NCBI GenBank assembly: GCA_964345215.1
Contig: CAYFQH010000039.1
Span: 1 to 18,780, forward strand
Direction of reading: 5' to 3'
DNA: 18,780 bases
Origin: CAYFQH01 sp964345215
GTDB lineage: Bacteria; Bacillota; Clostridia; Christensenellales; Aristaeellaceae
Part shown: positions 8,901 to 14,305 of the stretch, one piece after another
Layout of the letters: the number at the start of each line of letters is the position of its first letter
Numbering within the stretch: position 1 is the first letter of the stretch
Notes under the pieces: model-generated
Told to the model about the DNA's origin: nothing
Databases searched by the model: none
The model's input: the letters and a program-made list of their open reading frames with translations, nothing else
Translations under genes and position numbers: made by a program

Positions 8901-9530
8901 AACCGAAAGGTCTTTGCAGGTGGATAAAAACCAAGGGTGGGAAGAAAGACTGTTTTGATTGGGCAGCTGGTGGCAGTGACGGCTTAGCCAAGCCCAAGGC
9001 TGGCTCTGGGCCATTAAAAAACTGTAAAGGGTTTGAACCATTTGAGCAATTTGCTCGTCGTTGTAGCGGTGGGCCAAATCCATAAAGGGTTTGCTGGCAG
9101 TTTCATAAGCCTGTTCCATGGCTGCAGCCAAGGCCTGGTCAAAAAGGGCGCTTCGTTCGCCTCCTTCAAAAAGCCGGGCAGTAGGGTCCATATAAATGGT
9201 ACTGAAAAATTCCTTGATCACCCGGCCGCAAAAAACGTGTAAGGTGCTGATGGAAGCCCTGTCCAGTTTATCCAACTGCTTGCGTACATGAAGGTTGTTT
9301 TGAGCATCCTCCTGAAGGCGCCGGTGGAGCCGTTCACGCATTTCGGCAGCGGCAGCCCTTGTAAAGGTAACCACCAGCATCCGCTCTACATCCATTTCAT
9401 CTTGGGCGATGAGGGAGTAGATGCGCTCAATTAAAACTGCGGTTTTGCCGGAGCCAGCAGCGGCGCTAATCAGCAGGCTTTGATTGCGGTCGTAAATGGC
9501 CTGGTGTTGCTCTTGTGTCCAACGGGGCAA
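5976..9530 (-). CDS. addA: ATP-dependent helicase/nuclease subunit A (AddA)
   Basis: AddA is the large subunit of the AddAB helicase-nuclease that resects double-strand breaks and loads RecA in Firmicutes. From the TTG at 9530 it is 1184 residues, close to the usual size. The UvrD-type motifs are present in order: Walker A AAAGSGKT (23-30, Lys29), VVTFTRAAAAEMRERL, Walker B FVDEYQDTSD (about 382-391), GDVKQSIYRFR, TIHKSKGLEFP and YVAMTRAKN (about 835). The C-terminal PD-(D/E)XK nuclease is intact, with GVID...LLDYKTD at about 1117-1135. The TTG is preferred because AAAGGAGGG ends 6 nt upstream and the chain then starts MPRWTQEQ, typical of AddA. The in-frame ATG at 9605 would merely translate two parS sites. 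No addB is adjacent; addB usually precedes addA. A PHP gene follows 9 nt after the stop. Confidence 0.93.
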   Translation of the reverse strand: MPRWTQEQHQAIYDRNQSLLISAAAGSGKTAVLIERIYSLIAQDEMDVERMLVVTFTRAAAAEMRERLHRRLQEDAQNNLHVRKQLDKLDRASISTLHVFCGRVIKEFFSTIYMDPTARLFEGGERSALFDQALAAAMEQAYETASKPFMDLAHRYNDEQIAQMVQTLYSFLMAQSQPWAWLSRHCHQLPNQNSLSSHPWFLSTCKDLSVQAQGLIALAEDMALWCQEKNAIPYCAQINQEDMALSIRLYEGLAHPGPLVWDLASSITLLSLGKVPRKKTDEEAAWYAIYQNKRQKWKDLLQKKILPQVPARLEKTLADIQNTAQALQGLEEVTLLFHEKFSTYKKERNVYDFNDLEHKTLEILQNPYPRQVLKERFDALFVDEYQDTSDIQEAILQALHENNQLFMVGDVKQSIYRFRLADPSLFLKKHQHFSSDPTAEKRKIDLQQNFRSHPHILLGINQVFNRIMDDRITEIRYDDKAQLIPALAFEEPAPIHLAVNLASFTAPAADKQEAPTKVQQEALFIADYLLNRHGSLIEEKGKKRHLTWKDMVVLMPKAKGVAKILADVLQEKGIPVYSDADEEYFSLPEVDTVMAFLQLIDNPLQDLPLLRVLKASPFLFSEEELAQIRLSLPEKKNPFHQCFFTLAQEGEESDLQKRCRNVSEQLDLWRKEALLLPLDQFIWRLLWDTRIYSLSGAMAAGEIRQGNLRLLCQKAYDFAQTQRGGLHEFILLTTSLSSTGDSQTAKILGEGEDVVRLMTIHKSKGLEFPLVVVMGLGSNMHLGGGKGELLLHKELGLALNYMNVPARITRKTFGQKAISLRKKIEEKAERARLLYVAMTRAKNHLLLIGTPSRESDLAAWALPPGPYSIGEANSMLDWVCQSVLPMEEGAPLREAAAKSNTFSPGYQQGANPWKIKVLKNFPTSPVEKEQSIHRSVETLLARAVAAPSLYPFYDPLPPTALPIKTSVSSLNNQNLFQKHFVENQEETPATKGAGEILVSPLALSPLPALPDFMGQDKQADLTPAQRGTVTHRLLGLIDLGPLQGLRGEPLHNHITDQANRLYQRGLFTQQEREALFISWLVTFFESSLGQRLLNSSLYYREWPFIYRLPQNNTLVQGVIDCCFMEEGAFVLLDYKTDQVSSLPLLKQRYQGQMDLYKQALMAITGVPVAQSYLYLLRRGESLLL

Positions 9531-9536
9531 GGTTCT

Positions 9537-9545
9537 CCCTCCTTT
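9537..9545 (-). promoter_or_regulatory. addA ribosome binding site deciding a TTG start
   Basis: AAAGGAGGG on the minus strand is separated by 6 nt from TTG 9530. No comparable site precedes the ATG at 9605. This supports trimming 25 residues from the longest possible AddA reading frame. Confidence 0.75.
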
Positions 9546-9551
9546 GTAAAA

Positions 9552-9567
9552 TGTTTCACGTGAAACA
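9552..9567. promoter_or_regulatory. parS: parS site 1 (ParB/Spo0J binding)
   Basis: TGTTTCACGTGAAACA is a perfect 16-bp palindrome matching the bacterial parS consensus TGTTNCACGTGAAACA. ParB nucleates here to organise and segregate the origin region. It lies between the addA promoter and the addA ribosome binding site. Confidence 0.9.
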
Positions 9568-9579
9568 AATCGATTGTCT

Positions 9580-9613
9580 CTCTTAAAATGTTCCACGTGA
9601 AACATTTTAAGAG
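9580..9613. repeat. 34-bp near-perfect palindrome centred on parS site 2
   Basis: The arms CTCTTAAAATGTTCCAC and GTGAAACATTTTAAGAG pair over 17 bp with one mismatch, at the C that distinguishes this parS variant. The dyad therefore extends 9 bp beyond parS on both sides. It lies in the predicted addA leader and could fold as a hairpin in RNA or cruciform in DNA. Confidence 0.8.
9589..9604. promoter_or_regulatory. parS: parS site 2 (ParB/Spo0J binding)
   Basis: TGTTCCACGTGAAACA matches the Bacillus subtilis parS form exactly, as recalled. Its centre is 37 bp from the centre of site 1. Paired sites so close together, together with walJ and rlmH nearby, argue for an origin-proximal centromere cluster. 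parA and parB themselves are not in the window. Confidence 0.92.
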
Positions 9614-9617
9614 GAAG

Positions 9618-9629
9618 TATACCGGTATA
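9618..9629. promoter_or_regulatory. 12-bp palindrome at the predicted addA transcription start
   Basis: TATACCGGTATA is a perfect palindrome beginning a few bases downstream of the addA -10 element. The position suits an operator, but no regulator is identified. Confidence 0.35.
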
Positions 9630-9634
9630 AAAAA

Positions 9635-9663
9635 GTTATATCATACAGGCATAGAAGCGTCAA
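9635..9663 (-). promoter_or_regulatory. addA promoter
   Basis: On the minus strand, TTGACG (9663-9658), exactly 17 bp, then TATAAC (9640-9635) gives a near-consensus sigma-A promoter with five of six matches in each hexamer. Transcription would start near 9628 and give a leader of about 100 nt that contains both parS sites. Confidence 0.65.
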
Positions 9664-9684
9664 GAAAAGGGATTTGCTCAAAAT

Positions 9685-9713
9685 TTGTTGAAAGAATGCC
9701 TTTGTGATAGAAT
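9685..9713 (+). promoter_or_regulatory. Candidate glgP promoter
   Basis: TTGTTG (9685-9690), a 17-bp spacer and TAGAAT (9708-9713) lie about 48 bp upstream of the glgP start. It is divergent from, and 22 bp away from, the addA promoter. Confidence 0.4.
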
Positions 9714-9760
9714 GAGGTGTTGCCGTTGATAGAAAATCATACCAATAAGGAGATATGAAT

Positions 9761-12223
9761 ATGCCAGTACGCACCTTTGATAAAGAGGCCATTAAAAGCA
9801 GCATCATTGGCAAGCTGAAAAGATATAATGGAAAAACCGTTGAAGAGGCCACTTCCCAGCAAATTTACAAGGCTGTTGCTTCGACCGTGCGGGACCAGAT
9901 TATGGACCTGTGGTCGGCACAAAAAAATGAAGTAAACGCAAGAAAAGGAAAGCGCTTGTATTATTTGTCCATCGAGTTTTTGATGGGCCGCTCTTTATAC
10001 TGCAACATGCTGAATCTGTGCAAAACGCAAGAGTACCAAGAAGCTCTTAACGAACTGGGCATTGATGAGCAAAGCATTTTAAGAGAAGAGCCGGAGCCGG
10101 GCCTGGGCAACGGCGGCCTTGGCCGGCTGGCGGCCTGCTTTTTAGACAGCCTTTCCTCCTTAGACCTGCCGGCAGTGGGAGGCACTATTCGCTACGAGTA
10201 CGGCCTGTTCCGCCAAAAAATAGTGGAAGGCCAGCAGGTTGAAGTAGCTGATGACTGGCTGACAGACGGAAACGTGTGGGAAATTCCTGCCGGGGATGAA
10301 AAATGTGAAGTGCATTTTGGCGGCCATGTAGAAATGGAAAGGCATGGAGACCGGGACGTATTTGTTTTAAAAAATTATTCCACTGTAGAAGCCATCCCTT
10401 ATAAAATGCCTGTAGTAGGTTTTAACAATAAAACCGTAAACAGCCTGTATATGTGGAGTGCCAAAGCCCCGGAACCCCTGAACTTCGCAAGCTTCAGCCA
10501 AGGCGATTACACCAGTGCCAATGATGAAGCGGAGATGGCCGAGGCCATCAGCAAGGTTTTATACCCGGAAGACAATCATTTAGAAGGTAAAAAACTGCGC
10601 CTGCGCCAACATTACTTTTTTACCAGTGCCACCCTGCAAATGGCCATTCGCCTGTTTAAAGAAAACCATGGAAACAACTTTAGCCTTTTGCCCCAAAAGG
10701 CCGTATTTCATATAAACGATACACATCCTGGTTTTTGCATACCCGAACTAATGCGTATTTTGGTTGACGAGGAAGGCCTTGGCTGGGATGAAGCCTTTTC
10801 CATTACATCAAAATGTGTGGCCTATACCAACCATACCATCATGGCCGAAGCCTTGGAGCGGTGGCCGGAAAACATGGTAAAGGAAGTGCTGCCCAGAATT
10901 TATATCATTTTAGAGGAGTTGAACAAAAGACTTTGTGAGAAACTGTGGAACCACTTCCCCGGCCAGTGGGATAAAATTGCTTCCATGGCCATTTTGTCCT
11001 ACGGGCAGGTGCACATGGCCAACTTATGTGTAGCAGCCAGTTACTCAGTAAATGGGGTGAGCAAGCTCCACGGGGAAATTTTAAAGGCCGATACCTTCCA
11101 CGACTATTATACCATGATGCCAGGCAAGTTTTCAGCCATTACAAACGGCATTACCCACAGGCGCTGGCTCATGGCCTGCAACCCGGAACTGGCGGAGCTG
11201 ATCAGCCAAAGCATTGGCGATAAGTGGATAACCGATACCAGACACCTAAGGGATTTAATGCCCTTTAGGGAAGATGCCGCTTTCAGGGAGAAGTTTGGGG
11301 CCATTAAGCGGCGGAACAAAGAGCGGCTGGCGAAAATGATCTGGGATAACCAAAAAATAAAGGTGGATCCGGACTTTATGTTCGATGTACAGGCCAAGCG
11401 CCTGCACGAATACAAGCGCCAGCTGCTAAACGCTTTGCACATTTTGGTTTTATATAACCGTATTGTAGACAACCCTTCCTTAACGTTCCAGCCCCGAACC
11501 TTCTTTTTTGGAGCCAAAGCTAGTCCCGGCTACCGCAGTGCCAAGCAGATTATTCGCTTTATCATTGCCTTGTCAAAGCTGATTGATAAACATCCCCGGG
11601 CTAAAAAAATGCTGCAGATTGTGTTTTTAGAAAACTACGACGTATCCAAGGCCGAGGTGCTGATTCCCGGGGCTGAGGTCTCAGAGCAGATTTCTACCGC
11701 CAGCAAGGAAGCCAGCGGCACCGGCAACATGAAGTTTATGATGAATGGCGCCTTGACCATTGGCACCCTGGACGGGGCCAATGTAGAGATGGCCGAGCAG
11801 GTGGGGATGAACAACATGTACATCTTTGGCATGCGAGCCGAAACGGTGGTGAACATGTATAAGGATCATAGCTATAACCCCATGCAGATTTTTGAAACCC
11901 ACGAAGAGGTGCGAAAGGCCCTGACTCAGATGATCGACGGCACCATAAGCCCCGAAAACCCTACCTTGTTCCAGGATATTTATCATTCCCTTTTAATGCG
12001 GGATGGAAGCAACATGGCTGACCCTTATTTCGTACTAAAGGACTTTGGTTCCTACTCCATGGCCCATCTGCGCATGGTTGAAGACTATCAGGACCAGGAA
12101 AAATGGCTGCACATGGCCATTGCCAATACGGCCTGCTCAGGCTATTTCTCCAGCGACCGAACCATTGAAGAGTACAACAACACCATTTGGCACCTGGCGC
12201 CTTTAAAACACCCTATGGATTAA
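9761..12223 (+). CDS. glgP: Glycogen/starch alpha-glucan phosphorylase
   Basis: This cytoplasmic PLP enzyme releases glucose 1-phosphate from glycogen or maltodextrin (glycosyltransferase family 35). At about 820 residues it is full length. Family landmarks are EPEPGLGNGGLGRLAACFLDS near residue 110, NDTHPGFCIPELMRIL (usually NDTHPAxxIPELMR, so GF is a local substitution), AYTNHT, AITNGITHRRWL, VQAKRLHEYKRQLLN, and the cofactor loop EASGTGNMKFMMNGALT with the predicted PLP lysine at residue 658 (11732-11734). No N-terminal extension suggestive of animal-type regulation is seen. The ATG at 9761 is chosen over the ATG at 9755 because AAGGAG (9747-9752) is 8 nt from the former and only 2 nt from the latter. 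It stands alone, with its own promoter and terminator; other glg genes are not in the window. Confidence 0.95.
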   Translation: MPVRTFDKEAIKSSIIGKLKRYNGKTVEEATSQQIYKAVASTVRDQIMDLWSAQKNEVNARKGKRLYYLSIEFLMGRSLYCNMLNLCKTQEYQEALNELGIDEQSILREEPEPGLGNGGLGRLAACFLDSLSSLDLPAVGGTIRYEYGLFRQKIVEGQQVEVADDWLTDGNVWEIPAGDEKCEVHFGGHVEMERHGDRDVFVLKNYSTVEAIPYKMPVVGFNNKTVNSLYMWSAKAPEPLNFASFSQGDYTSANDEAEMAEAISKVLYPEDNHLEGKKLRLRQHYFFTSATLQMAIRLFKENHGNNFSLLPQKAVFHINDTHPGFCIPELMRILVDEEGLGWDEAFSITSKCVAYTNHTIMAEALERWPENMVKEVLPRIYIILEELNKRLCEKLWNHFPGQWDKIASMAILSYGQVHMANLCVAASYSVNGVSKLHGEILKADTFHDYYTMMPGKFSAITNGITHRRWLMACNPELAELISQSIGDKWITDTRHLRDLMPFREDAAFREKFGAIKRRNKERLAKMIWDNQKIKVDPDFMFDVQAKRLHEYKRQLLNALHILVLYNRIVDNPSLTFQPRTFFFGAKASPGYRSAKQIIRFIIALSKLIDKHPRAKKMLQIVFLENYDVSKAEVLIPGAEVSEQISTASKEASGTGNMKFMMNGALTIGTLDGANVEMAEQVGMNNMYIFGMRAETVVNMYKDHSYNPMQIFETHEEVRKALTQMIDGTISPENPTLFQDIYHSLLMRDGSNMADPYFVLKDFGSYSMAHLRMVEDYQDQEKWLHMAIANTACSGYFSSDRTIEEYNNTIWHLAPLKHPMD

Positions 12224-12235
12224 AAAACAAAACAG

Positions 12236-12275
12236 AAACACCGTATTCCTTTATAAGGTTACGGTGTTTTTGTTT
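12236..12275. terminator. Rho-independent terminator after glgP, probably bidirectional
   Basis: AAACACCGTA (12236-12245) pairs with TACGGTGTTT (12260-12269), and the loop contains a further CCTT/AAGG pairing. T-runs follow on the plus strand. On the minus strand a slightly interrupted T-run also follows, so it can serve the converging flavoprotein gene that ends at 12359. Confidence 0.85.
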
Positions 12276-12358
12276 TTTCAATTGTCGAAAAAAAAGCTGA
12301 AACCGTCAAGTACATTTATGTATAAGTACAGTTCCTGAGCAAAAATTATTATGAAAAA

Positions 12359-12938
12359 CTAGATGTGCTTTTTATACAGGTCACCTCGTTTAAGCCCATT
12401 CTTTTTTCCTTTTTTATACCAACCCTGATGGGCGGCCTCTTGATACAAAAAACGGGGAAACTTGGGGTTTACAAAGATGGGAGGCATCACTGTGCCGCTA
12501 TGAAGGGCTAAAGCCAGCTGGTTAAGGGCCACGCCCACAGGCTTTCCGGGGCCTTGTCCCCCAGAAATTAAGCGGAGCATACCCCCGGCTCCAAAACTAA
12601 TGCCGCCTCCANNNNNNNNNNNNNNNNNNNNNNNNNNNNNNNNNNNNNNNNNNNNNNNNNNNNNNNNNNNNNNNNNNNNNNNNNNNNNNNNNNNNNNNNN
12701 NNNNNNNNNNNCGGCTAATGATCACTACATGCCGGGCTTTTGCAAGGCGTATGGGCAGGTTTTTCCATCCGTCTGCCAGTACACAGCGGCCGGGGGTTTT
12801 AATCCAACAGCCAAAACAGCCGATACAATGTTGATTCACCTGATTGGCGGGGAGTATTTCATCCTTTTGGCCGCTAAAGTCAAAAAAATCCTCTGCATCC
12901 TTTTCATTCAGGTCGTGAACCCATAACATATTATTCAT
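12359..12938 (-). CDS. NADPH-dependent FMN reductase / iron-sulfur flavoprotein-like, interrupted by an assembly gap
   Basis: The N-terminal 75 residues (ATG 12938) contain CIGCFGCWIKTPGRC with cysteines at 38, 41, 44 and 52, followed by LAKARHVVIIS. This is the pattern of flavodoxin-fold FMN reductases of the iron-sulfur flavoprotein type. After the 100-N gap the C-terminal part resumes (GGGISFGAGGMLRLISGG...) to a TAG at 12359. The known 480 coding bases equal 160 codons, so the missing length must be a multiple of three; the 100-N placeholder breaks the frame artificially. The family length suggests roughly 20-40 missing residues. The start overlaps the stop of the TetR-type regulator by 8 nt and has its own AAAGGAG site, so the two are cotranscribed and probably coregulated. 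A role in electron transfer or quinone, nitro or thiol stress is inferred. Confidence 0.75.
12612..12711. other. Assembly gap (100 N)
   Basis: Exactly 100 N, the conventional placeholder for a gap of unknown size, falls inside the FMN-reductase-like gene. Any translation across it is unreliable. Confidence 0.97.
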
Positions 12939-13524
12939 GGTTATACACTCCTTTTAAAACAAATTCCGCCATTTCTTCCCAGCTGCCGGCGTATTGAATA
13001 CCCTCAAGGGTAGCAATGCCGGCCAGGCCATGAACCCTGGCCCACTGGCTGATGAGGGCAGCGGTATACTGCCCCTTGTTCAGAGAGATAGACTGGTAGT
13101 AAGCAAGAGCCTGGTCTTTAAAAAGCAAAAAGGGGCGGTAGTTGCTTTGTATTTGGTTAAAATCGGGGTGAAAGTGGAAATAGATATCCTCTTGCCGGGT
13201 AAAAAAGGTGTAATATTGGGGATGAGCGATAAAAAAAGCCACATAAGCCTTACCAAAGGGGAGCATAGGATGCTCTTCTTCTTTTGTTTGATCAAGCGCT
13301 TTTTGAAGATGGCATAAAAACTGTTCTTCCACATGGGTTTTAATAGCCGTTAAAAAAGCCTGCTTATTTTCAAAATGCCTGTAGGGGGCACTGTGGCTCA
13401 CCTGGCATAAGGCAGCAACTTTACGAATAGAAAGGGCACCAATGCCCTGTGCATTTATCAGCTGAATGCCTGTATCAATCAACTTTTCCCGCAGGTTCTC
13501 CTGGTGGTAAGGCTTTGATTCCAT
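12931..13524 (-). CDS. TetR/AcrR-family transcriptional regulator
   Basis: The 197-residue protein has an N-terminal TetR helix-turn-helix (about residues 10-56): REKLIDTGIQLINAQGIGALSIRKVAALCQVSHSAPYRHFENKQAFLTA. The recognition helix is around VSHSAPYRHF. The remainder is the all-alpha ligand-binding and dimerisation region; GQYTAALISQWARVHGLAGI is typical of a WHG-type C-terminal domain. An AGGAGG site lies 5 nt before the ATG. Its promoter is overlaid by a perfect 11-bp inverted repeat, indicating autorepression relieved by an unknown small molecule. It is the first gene of a two-gene unit and overlaps the FMN-reductase-like gene by 8 nt, so that enzyme is its most likely target. Confidence 0.9.
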   Translation of the reverse strand: MESKPYHQENLREKLIDTGIQLINAQGIGALSIRKVAALCQVSHSAPYRHFENKQAFLTAIKTHVEEQFLCHLQKALDQTKEEEHPMLPFGKAYVAFFIAHPQYYTFFTRQEDIYFHFHPDFNQIQSNYRPFLLFKDQALAYYQSISLNKGQYTAALISQWARVHGLAGIATLEGIQYAGSWEEMAEFVLKGVYNHE

Positions 13525-13550
13525 AAGGGCCTCCTAAACTTGATAAGAAT

Positions 13551-13579
13551 AAAATAACACAGAATGTTTACACTGTCAA
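13551..13579 (-). promoter_or_regulatory. Promoter of the tetR-flavoprotein operon
   Basis: A perfect TTGACA (13579-13574), a 17-bp spacer and TATTTT (13556-13551) precede the regulator. The operator palindrome covers the -35 and almost the entire spacer. Confidence 0.55.
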
Positions 13580-13588
13580 CATTCTGTG
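13558..13588. promoter_or_regulatory. TetR-type operator (perfect inverted repeat)
   Basis: CACAGAATGTT (13558-13568) and AACATTCTGTG (13578-13588) are exact reverse complements separated by 9 bp. The length and position over the promoter are those expected of an autoregulatory operator bound by the adjacent TetR-family protein. Confidence 0.7.
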
Positions 13589-13614
13589 AAAAAATGCCCC
13601 ATTATAAGGGGGCA
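13589..13614 (-). terminator. Rho-independent terminator of the CPBP-rlmH operon
   Basis: On the minus strand, TGCCCC and GGGGCA pair around an 8-nt loop and are followed by six T (13594-13589). It lies about 200 bp after the rlmH stop and directly abuts the TetR operator. The 13615-13817 stretch between holds no convincing gene. Confidence 0.75.
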
Positions 13615-13817
13615 AGCATTATTTTTTTAACCTTCTCCTGCTTTTTGATTCCGGTTTTTTACTGGTTTGAAAAAGCACAGCTTTTAATAAGCACTATCAC
13701 GAAACAGCCTTACAATCCATACCTTCACTGTTTTGCTGGAAAAGAGAAAATGGCCCGGTACTTTAGAGAAAAGACGCCCTTTATCAAAAGGATAACGCTG
13801 GCTCTAAATCAAAGCCT

Positions 13818-14294
13818 TTACTTATGGTAGCGTTCATTGGCGGCAATTTTTTCGCCCCTGTACCATTGCTCTAGCAACATAACCCGGGCCAGCTGGTGAG
13901 GGAAGGTCATGGGCGAAAAGGAGATAAGGCTGTCGGCCCTTTGAAGCACCTGAGGAGCAAGGCCCAAAGAGCCGCCGATAACAAGCACCAGCCGCCGTCC
14001 CTGGTGCTTTTGATTTTGCAAAAATTCAGAAAACCCGGGGCTGGTATAGTTTTTACCTTCAATAGCCAGGGCCACCACATAATCCCCTGGTTTTATCTTT
14101 TGCAAAAGGGCCTCTCCCTCCTGTTTTAAAACCTTGGCTTGCTCGGCAAGGCTGGCATTGGCAGGTTCAGGCAAATCGGGTATTTCTACTTCACTGATTT
14201 GGGTAAAGCGTTTTAAACGCTTTATATATTCATTGGCGGCCTCCCGCCAGTATTTCTCTTTTAATTTGCCTACGCAAAGGAGCATACTTTCCAT
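13818..14294 (-). CDS. rlmH: 23S rRNA (pseudouridine(1915)-N(3))-methyltransferase RlmH
   Basis: This SPOUT-class enzyme methylates pseudouridine 1915 in helix 69 of 23S rRNA on assembled 70S ribosomes, using S-adenosylmethionine. The 158-residue length is normal for the family. The knotted SAM-binding region is clear: VIGGSLGLAP (105-114) and FSPMTFPHQLARVMLLEQWYR (126-146), ending in the conserved C-terminal YHK. The usual YRAFKI segment reads YRGEKI here, a small deviation. The AAAGGAGG site overlaps the TAA of the upstream CPBP gene (11-nt gap), so the two are translationally coupled. In Firmicutes rlmH is typically found near the origin, downstream of the wal operon region, and walJ lies just upstream here. 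Confidence 0.95.
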   Translation of the reverse strand: MESMLLCVGKLKEKYWREAANEYIKRLKRFTQISEVEIPDLPEPANASLAEQAKVLKQEGEALLQKIKPGDYVVALAIEGKNYTSPGFSEFLQNQKHQGRRLVLVIGGSLGLAPQVLQRADSLISFSPMTFPHQLARVMLLEQWYRGEKIAANERYHK

Positions 14295-14305
14295 TGGCGC
14301 CTCCT

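Noticed and set aside
12308..12330. Two AAGTACA copies with TACAT/ATGTA symmetry between them, downstream of the glgP terminator
   Set aside because: Very short and AT-rich, with no stable stem or T-run. I cannot assign it a role.
13564..13830. Plus-strand open frame of 88 codons between the TetR gene and rlmH
   Set aside because: No ribosome binding site. Its start lies inside the TetR operator and terminator, and it overlaps the end of rlmH. The composition does not look like a conserved protein.
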